A DNA stretch of 64,000 nucleotides. Source: DASTEQ01 sp040905185. Lineage in GTDB: Bacteria > Chloroflexota > Limnocylindria > QHBO01. The notes below the pieces were generated by a model. The model saw only the letters and a list, made by a program, of their open reading frames with translations. It ran no database searches and was not told the DNA's origin. The stretch lies in contig JBBDRZ010000001.1 of the NCBI GenBank assembly GCA_040905185.1, positions 469,224 to 533,223 on the forward strand, given 5' to 3'. Position numbers and translations under genes: made by a program. Shown here in pieces: positions 59,888 to 64,000 of the stretch (within the stretch, counting starts at the first letter, position 1; every line of letters starts with the position of its first letter).

Positions 59888-60984
59888 GACGCCACCAGGG
59901 CCGCGGCCCGGCCAGCCATCAGACGCTCCAGGGCTTCCACGATGCGCTCGGCCGCATGACCGTCTCCGAACAGCGGTGGCCGAGGCGCGGATCGGTCGAC
60001 CTCATCGGCGGCGGCGAAGGCGGCTGGGGCGTCGCCTGGCTCAGGGCACAGTCGGTTCCAGCCAACCTGCAGGGTCTCGGTCCATTCCGTCTCGGCGCGC
60101 AGGGTGACGCACGGCACGCCGGCCAGGTACGCCTCCTTCTGGACACCGCCCGAGTCGGTCGCGATGACGCGAGCGGCGCGCTCCAGCGCCACCATGGCCA
60201 GGTATCCCACCGGCTCGAGCAGGGTCACCGACGCCGGGATCGCGACCCGTGCCCCGTCCAGCACAGCCCGGGTGCGCGGATGGACCGGGAACAAGACCGG
60301 AGCCGCCTGCTCCGCCACCGCCCCCAGCCACGTGCCCAGCCGCGCGGGATCGTCCACGTTGGACGGACGGTGCAAGGTCAGGAGGACGAAGCGCTGCCCC
60401 TTCGCCACAGGCGGCAGGCGGTCATCGGCTCGAGACGACGCGGCCACGAATGCATCCACCATGACGTCGCCGACCATCACGGCACGCTCGGCCAGCCCCT
60501 CCCGCGCGAGGTTCGACATGGCGACCGGGGTGGGAGCGAGGACCAGATCCGCCAAATGGTCGGCCACGATCCGATTCCGCTCCTCGGGCATGGATGGGTT
60601 GAACGAGCGCAGGCCCGCCTCGACGTGAGCCAGCCAGGGTCGCTTGCCGGCGGCATCGACCAGCTTGGCGGCGGCCAGCGCGCCAGCCAGGGTGGAATTC
60701 GTGTCCCCATACACCAGGACCGCGTCGGGGGCCTCATCGCTGAGCAGCGGCTCCAACCGACGCAGCATCTCGGCGGTCTGCATGGCGTGCGTCCCGCTCC
60801 CCACGCCGAGATCGTGGTCCGCCGACGGCAGGTCGAGGTCGCGGAAGAAGGCCGCGCTCATGGCGTCGTCATAGTGCTGGCCGGTATGCACCAGCACCTC
60901 CTCGTGCCGCTGCCGCAGCAGGCGGCTCACGGGCGCGGCCTTCACGAATTGGGGTCGCGCCCCGACCACCGAAACGATCTTCAC
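59884..60984 (-). CDS. wbpI: Non-hydrolysing UDP-N-acetylglucosamine 2-epimerase-like protein (WbpI/WecB-type)
   Basis: 366 residues from the GTG that overlaps the acetyltransferase stop; the conserved VGARPQFVKAAPV starts seven residues in. Further hallmarks: HTGQHYDDAMS, VYGDTNSTLAGALAA, HVEAGLRSFNPSMPEERNRIVADHLAD, LTLHRPSNVDD and ATDSGGVQKEAYLAGVPCVTLRAETEW. In a Wbp route it epimerises C2 of UDP-GlcNAc(3NAc)A to the manno form; in isolation it could make UDP-ManNAc. Confidence 0.93.
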   Translation of the reverse strand: MKIVSVVGARPQFVKAAPVSRLLRQRHEEVLVHTGQHYDDAMSAAFFRDLDLPSADHDLGVGSGTHAMQTAEMLRRLEPLLSDEAPDAVLVYGDTNSTLAGALAAAKLVDAAGKRPWLAHVEAGLRSFNPSMPEERNRIVADHLADLVLAPTPVAMSNLAREGLAERAVMVGDVMVDAFVAASSRADDRLPPVAKGQRFVLLTLHRPSNVDDPARLGTWLGAVAEQAAPVLFPVHPRTRAVLDGARVAIPASVTLLEPVGYLAMVALERAARVIATDSGGVQKEAYLAGVPCVTLRAETEWTETLQVGWNRLCPEPGDAPAAFAAADEVDRSAPRPPLFGDGHAAERIVEALERLMAGRAAALVAS

Positions 60985-61583
60985 GCCGCATCCTCCGCGG
61001 GCGGAAAGGCGCTGCCGCATCGGGGGCACGGCCCAGTAAACGGCGTCCCATCTGGCCCGTCGGACAGCGGCTCGCCGCAGGGGCAGGCGCTCCCGATCCG
61101 TCGGGCGGGGTTGCCGAGGACCAGGGCGTAGTCCGCCACGTCGCGGGTCACGACGCTCCCGGCTCCGACCAGCGCCCAGCGGCCGATGGTGACCCCGGGC
61201 AGGACGACGCTGCCCGCGCCGAGCGCAGCCCCGGCACGGACACGGATGGGGCCGACTTCCCAGTCGGCATCGGTCCTGGCCGAACCATCCGAGTTCACCG
61301 CGCGTGGCAGTCGGTCATTCGTGAAGCACACGTGGGGGCCGATGAACACGCCGTCCTCGACGGTCACGCCGTGGTACAGGGAGGCGTTGTTCTGGATCTT
61401 TACTCGATCGCCGACCACCACGTCGAAGTCCACGTACACGTTCTTGCCGATCACGCAGTCCGACCCGATCCGGGCACGCTCGCGGACCTGGGCCTGGTTC
61501 CAGATGCTGGTGCCGGGGCCGATGATCGCCTCCGCCGAGACGTCAGCCGTGGGGTGGATGCGCACGGACGAGGCTTCGTTCAT
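60981..61583 (-). CDS. wbpD: Left-handed beta-helix N-acetyltransferase (WbpD-type)
   Basis: 200 residues. Hexapeptide repeats run from residue 10 to about 165 (ADVSAEAIIGPGTSIW ... VGAGSVVTRDVADYALVLGNPARRIG), with the conserved VYHG-like SLYHGVTVEDG and FTNDRLPRA segments. A C-terminal zinc-ribbon-like tail (CPCG and CPRCG) is common in close WbpD relatives. It acetylates the 3-amino group. ATGA and GTGA overlaps join it to rdgB and wbpI. Confidence 0.92.
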   Translation of the reverse strand: MNEASSVRIHPTADVSAEAIIGPGTSIWNQAQVRERARIGSDCVIGKNVYVDFDVVVGDRVKIQNNASLYHGVTVEDGVFIGPHVCFTNDRLPRAVNSDGSARTDADWEVGPIRVRAGAALGAGSVVLPGVTIGRWALVGAGSVVTRDVADYALVLGNPARRIGSACPCGEPLSDGPDGTPFTGPCPRCGSAFPPAEDAA

Positions 61584-62215
61584 GCGTCCTCCGCTGTGAT
61601 CGGCATTCTAGCGCGAGCCGACAGGAGCTCCCGCAGGCGCGGCATCGCGGCGGCAACCGCGCGCCCGCGATGGGAGTGCGCATCCTTCTCCGCGTCGGGC
61701 AGTTCCGCAGTCGTCCGCCCGTCAGCGAGCTCGAAGATGGGGTCATAGCCGAAACCGCCCGTCCCGCGGGGTTGCTCCGCCACCCGCCCCGAGACGACTC
61801 CCTCGAACAGGTCAACGCTGGGTCGACCGCCATTCCGGGTGTCGGGGGTGGCCAGGGCCAGCCAGCACACCATTCGCGCCCTGCGATCGGCGACGTCGGC
61901 AAGCCGATCGAGCAGGAGCGCGGCCCCGGATGGTCCGTCGGGCGATGCGAACCGCGCGGAGTGGACGCCCGGTCCCCAGTCCAGGGCCGCGATCTCGATC
62001 CCCGAGTCATCGGCCAGCGTGACCTCTCCCGTGGCGCGGCAGAGCGCGACCGCCTTGGCCGCGGCGTTCTCGGCGTAGGTCGCGTGCGGCTCGGGCACGT
62101 CCATCTGAACGCCCACCTCCTCGGGGCTCACCACCTCCACGTTCAGGGCGTCCAACAGGCGCCGGAATTCGGCCAGCTTTCCGGGGTTGTGGGTGGCGAC
62201 CAGGAGCCGGCTCAC
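61580..62215 (-). CDS. rdgB: Non-canonical purine NTP pyrophosphatase (RdgB/HAM1)
   Basis: 211 residues with a GTG start. LLVATHNPGKLAEFRRLL, YAENAAAKAVALCRATG, TLADDSGIEI, GPGVHSARFA, RGTGGFGYDPIFEL and HSHRGRAVAA are the diagnostic motifs of enzymes that hydrolyse dITP/XTP. Family partners often include rph, as here. GTGA overlaps with rph and ATGA with wbpD place it in the same chain as the glycan genes. Confidence 0.96.
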   Translation of the reverse strand: MSRLLVATHNPGKLAEFRRLLDALNVEVVSPEEVGVQMDVPEPHATYAENAAAKAVALCRATGEVTLADDSGIEIAALDWGPGVHSARFASPDGPSGAALLLDRLADVADRRARMVCWLALATPDTRNGGRPSVDLFEGVVSGRVAEQPRGTGGFGYDPIFELADGRTTAELPDAEKDAHSHRGRAVAAAMPRLRELLSARARMPITAEDA

Positions 62216-62946
62216 TCCGCGGCGGGGGCTGCAATCGCCTCGCGCTGCAGCTCGTAGAGCTGGCGGATGCCGGCGGCCGCAAGGCTCACCATCTCGGCCA
62301 TCTGCTCCCCGCTGAACGGGGTCTGCTCGGCCGTGCCCTGGACCTCGACGAAACGCCCGTCGTCGAGCATCACCACGTTGAAGTCCACCCCGGCTGACGA
62401 GTCCTCGGCATAGTCGAGGTCGAGGAGCAGCGTCCCACCCCCGATCCCCACGCTCACGGCCGCGACCTGGCCGGTCAGGAGGTGGCCCATCCCGAACCGA
62501 TTCAGAGCGCGGGCCAGGGCCACGTAGGCCCCGGTGATGGACGCTGTGCGCGTGCCGCCATCGGCCTGCAGGACGTCGCAATCCAGGGTCAGACTGCGCT
62601 CGCCCAGACCCCCCAGATCGACCACCGAGCGCAGGGACCGACCGATCAGGCGCTGGATCTCATGCGTTCGGCCGCCGATCCGGCCGGTGCTCGCCTCGCG
62701 CGGCGTGCGTTCGGTTCCGGCCCGCGGCAGCATGCTGTACTCGGCGGTCACCCAACCGGTGCCTTTGCCGCGCAGGAATGGCGGCACGCGATCCTCCAAC
62801 GTGGCCGCGCACAGGACGCGGGTCTCGCCAACTCGGATCAGAGCCGAGCCCTCCGCGAACTTCAGGTAATCCGGCACGATCTTCACCGGACGAAGCTGAT
62901 TTGGCAGGCGCCCGTCCGCGCGGCGGGGAGCGGCGATGGTCGACAT
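62212..62946 (-). CDS. rph: Ribonuclease PH
   Basis: 244 residues. It trims tRNA 3' ends by phosphorolysis. Landmarks: RLPNQLRPVKI, GSALIRVGETRVLCAATLED, GTGWVTAEYSMLPRAGTERTPREAS, GRTHEIQRLIGRSLRSVVDL, DCDVLQADGGTRTASITGAYVAL, DLDYAEDSSAGVDFNVVM and EVQGTAEQTPFS. A TATCAT hexamer lies 8 nt before the ATG, so this promoter may drive the seven-gene chain. Confidence 0.97.
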   Translation of the reverse strand: MSTIAAPRRADGRLPNQLRPVKIVPDYLKFAEGSALIRVGETRVLCAATLEDRVPPFLRGKGTGWVTAEYSMLPRAGTERTPREASTGRIGGRTHEIQRLIGRSLRSVVDLGGLGERSLTLDCDVLQADGGTRTASITGAYVALARALNRFGMGHLLTGQVAAVSVGIGGGTLLLDLDYAEDSSAGVDFNVVMLDDGRFVEVQGTAEQTPFSGEQMAEMVSLAAAGIRQLYELQREAIAAPAAE

Positions 62947-62954
62947 TGCTCGCG

Positions 62955-62960
62955 ATGATA
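62955..62960 (-). promoter_or_regulatory. -10-like TATCAT of rph
   Basis: TATCAT on the minus strand ends 8 nt before the rph ATG in the 35-bp region between divergent genes. It is the only candidate promoter upstream of the overlapping rph-rdgB-wbp chain that I could find. Confidence 0.5.
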
Positions 62961-62967
62961 CCCGTGC

Positions 62968-62973
62968 TACCGT
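62968..62973 (+). promoter_or_regulatory. Extended -10-like TACCGT of the last glycosyltransferase gene
   Basis: TACCGT with a TG at the extended position lies 8 nt before the ATG at 62982. It faces away from the rph promoter. Confidence 0.4.
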
Positions 62974-62981
62974 CGGGCTCC

Positions 62982-63899
62982 ATGCGCCTGCTGGTCGTGA
63001 CTACCCGCTACCCGACCCCCGACCGACCAGCCGCTGGCGCATTCGTGCGAGATCGGCTGGGTGATCCCGGCCTCACCGTCCACGTGGTCGCCCCGCATCG
63101 GTACGACGGCTCGCGCTGGGGTCGATTCGCCCGGCTCGTGTGGGAGGCCCTCACCACTCGGGGCCGTTTCGACGGCGTGGAAGCGCACTTCGTGCTCGCC
63201 GGCGGCCCCCCGGCGCTGCTCGCGGCGCGCCTTCGGGGATTGCCGCTGGTGGTGTATGCCCATGGCGACGACGTCCGCGCTGCGGCCCAACGGTCGGTGG
63301 TACATCGCTGGCTGGCGCGCCAGGTGATCCAATCCGCGGCGGCCGTGGTGGCAAACTCGGCCGAGACCGCAGAGCACGTTAGCCGCCTTGGGGGCGACGC
63401 GGAGATCATCCCGCCCGGCATCGACTTAGCCCGTTTCAGCCCCTCGCCCAGGCCGTCCCGTCGCCGGGTCCTGTATATGGGCGGCGACGACCCCGAAAAA
63501 GGCGTCGACGTGGCGCGAAACCTGGCCGACACCCTCGTGGGCCCCGGCCTTCATGAAATCGAACCTGCCGAGGTGCCCGAATTGATGGCCAGCCACGATG
63601 TCGTATTGGTCCCTTCCCACGTGGAGTCCTTTGGGCTGGTGGCGGCCGAGGCGATCGCGTCAGGCCGCTGGGTGGTGGCCGCTGCGGTCGGTGGACTGCG
63701 CCAGGTCGTGACCGACGGCGTGACCGGCACCCTCGTGGGCGACGGCGACTTCTCTGGCGCACTGGCCCGCGTTCCGGATTACGACCCGACCGTGGTGGCG
63801 GCGGACGCGGAGCGGTTCGGCGTGGAGCGGCATCGAGCCGGGATGCGAGCGATATGGCAGCGGGTGCTTTCGGGGCGCCAGCGGCCCGCTCGCATGTAG
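62982..63899 (+). CDS. Compact GT4-family glycosyltransferase
   Basis: 305 residues, short for the family (usually 350-400). N-terminal VVTTRYPTPDRPAAGAFVRDRL and LVVYAHGDDVRAAAQ, NSAETAEHVSRLG, IPPGIDLARFSP, then a shortened middle without the usual V-G-D-G-P stretch, and VPSHVESFGLVAAEAIASGRWVVAAAVGGLRQVV with the E-x7-E motif. It may still be active because the donor-site residues are present. It is divergent from rph and convergent with the partial gene at the right edge. Confidence 0.82.
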   Translation: MRLLVVTTRYPTPDRPAAGAFVRDRLGDPGLTVHVVAPHRYDGSRWGRFARLVWEALTTRGRFDGVEAHFVLAGGPPALLAARLRGLPLVVYAHGDDVRAAAQRSVVHRWLARQVIQSAAAVVANSAETAEHVSRLGGDAEIIPPGIDLARFSPSPRPSRRRVLYMGGDDPEKGVDVARNLADTLVGPGLHEIEPAEVPELMASHDVVLVPSHVESFGLVAAEAIASGRWVVAAAVGGLRQVVTDGVTGTLVGDGDFSGALARVPDYDPTVVAADAERFGVERHRAGMRAIWQRVLSGRQRPARM

Positions 63900-63942
63900 C
63901 GACCGGAACGCCCGGGCTCATGGTCGAGCAGCCGGTCTTCCC

Positions 63943-64000
63943 TCAGGGCACGAAGTAGCCGGTCACGTCGAAGATGAGGTGGGTGCTGCCGGAGTAGCCG
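63943..64000 (-). CDS. C-terminal end of a secreted protein, 3' partial
   Basis: The minus strand reads GYSGSTHLIFDVTGYFVP followed by TGA. This ending is common in large extracellular proteins of actinobacteria and Chloroflexota. The rest of the gene lies outside the window; only 18 codons are visible. Confidence is limited by the short length. Confidence 0.5.
   Translation of the reverse strand, partial: GYSGSTHLIFDVTGYFVP

Overview
The window is GC-rich, densely coding bacterial DNA with very short intergenic gaps. It holds about 66 protein genes, two proline tRNA genes, no rRNA, no CRISPR array and no recognisable insertion sequence or phage. LCP-family wall-polymer ligases, a PIG-V-like mannosyltransferase, a class III nucleotide cyclase, an alpha-type glutamine synthetase and many apparently leaderless promoters suggest a high-GC Gram-positive-like or Chloroflexota lineage (for example Limnocylindria-type). 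The lineage is inferred; no rRNA or marker tree is available here.

Layout. 1-5.7 kb: small membrane and SnoaL-like proteins, an HxlR regulator diverging from an HtrA-like protease, and a pantothenate operon (DUF2520 Rossmann protein, panC, panB). 5.9-14.7 kb: a GGDEF-EAL protein coupled to a proline/threonine-repeat surface protein, a VOC protein, an ABC exporter, a DsbB/thiol-oxidase pair, and two secreted proteins, one a metzincin-like protein with an altered zinc motif. 14.8-22 kb: a two-component system, tRNA-Pro(CGG), a nucleotide cyclase, a mannosyltransferase, and metE followed by a MetF-like gene. 22-41.2 kb: a surface-polysaccharide locus with CDP-sugar genes (rfbF, rfbG, epimerase, C-methyltransferase, reductase), glycosyltransferases, an AsnB-type amidotransferase, two UDP-sugar epimerase-like genes, a Wzx-like flippase, two paralogous CgeB-like putative glycosyltransferases and rfbB. 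41.2-44.9 kb: glnA, a PucR-type regulator and a Cys/Met PLP enzyme, with a perfect palindrome in front of glnA. 45-51.5 kb: two LCP ligases around a diguanylate cyclase, an O-antigen-ligase/polymerase-like protein, and the undecaprenyl-phosphate sugar transferase that would start a repeat unit. 51.5-63.9 kb: tRNA-Pro(TGG), a glycosyltransferase, mazG, a PpiC-type foldase, a DPM-like transferase, and a seven-gene chain rph-rdgB-wbpD-wbpI-wbpE-wbpB-wbpA joined by 4-nt overlaps. The right edge cuts a secreted protein.

How it fits together. The window appears to encode most of a surface-glycan pathway: nucleotide-sugar synthesis (CDP-branched deoxysugar, dTDP-4-keto-6-deoxyglucose, and a complete Wbp-type route to a UDP-2,3-diacetamido uronic acid), initiation (WcaJ-like), assembly by several glycosyltransferases, export (Wzx), polymerisation or ligation (Wzy/WaaL-like) and attachment to the wall (LCP). 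An AsnB-type enzyme may amidate the uronic acid. Two cyclic-di-GMP enzymes lie next to surface genes.

The most useful new observations are: a repeated -10-like hexamer 6-8 nt before many start codons (leaderless transcription), palindromic operators in front of glnA and between the HxlR and HtrA genes, the seven-gene overlap chain linking RNA/NTP housekeeping to sugar synthesis, the paralogous CgeB-like pair, a CDS stop codon lying inside a tRNA gene, and the QEIGH metzincin variant.
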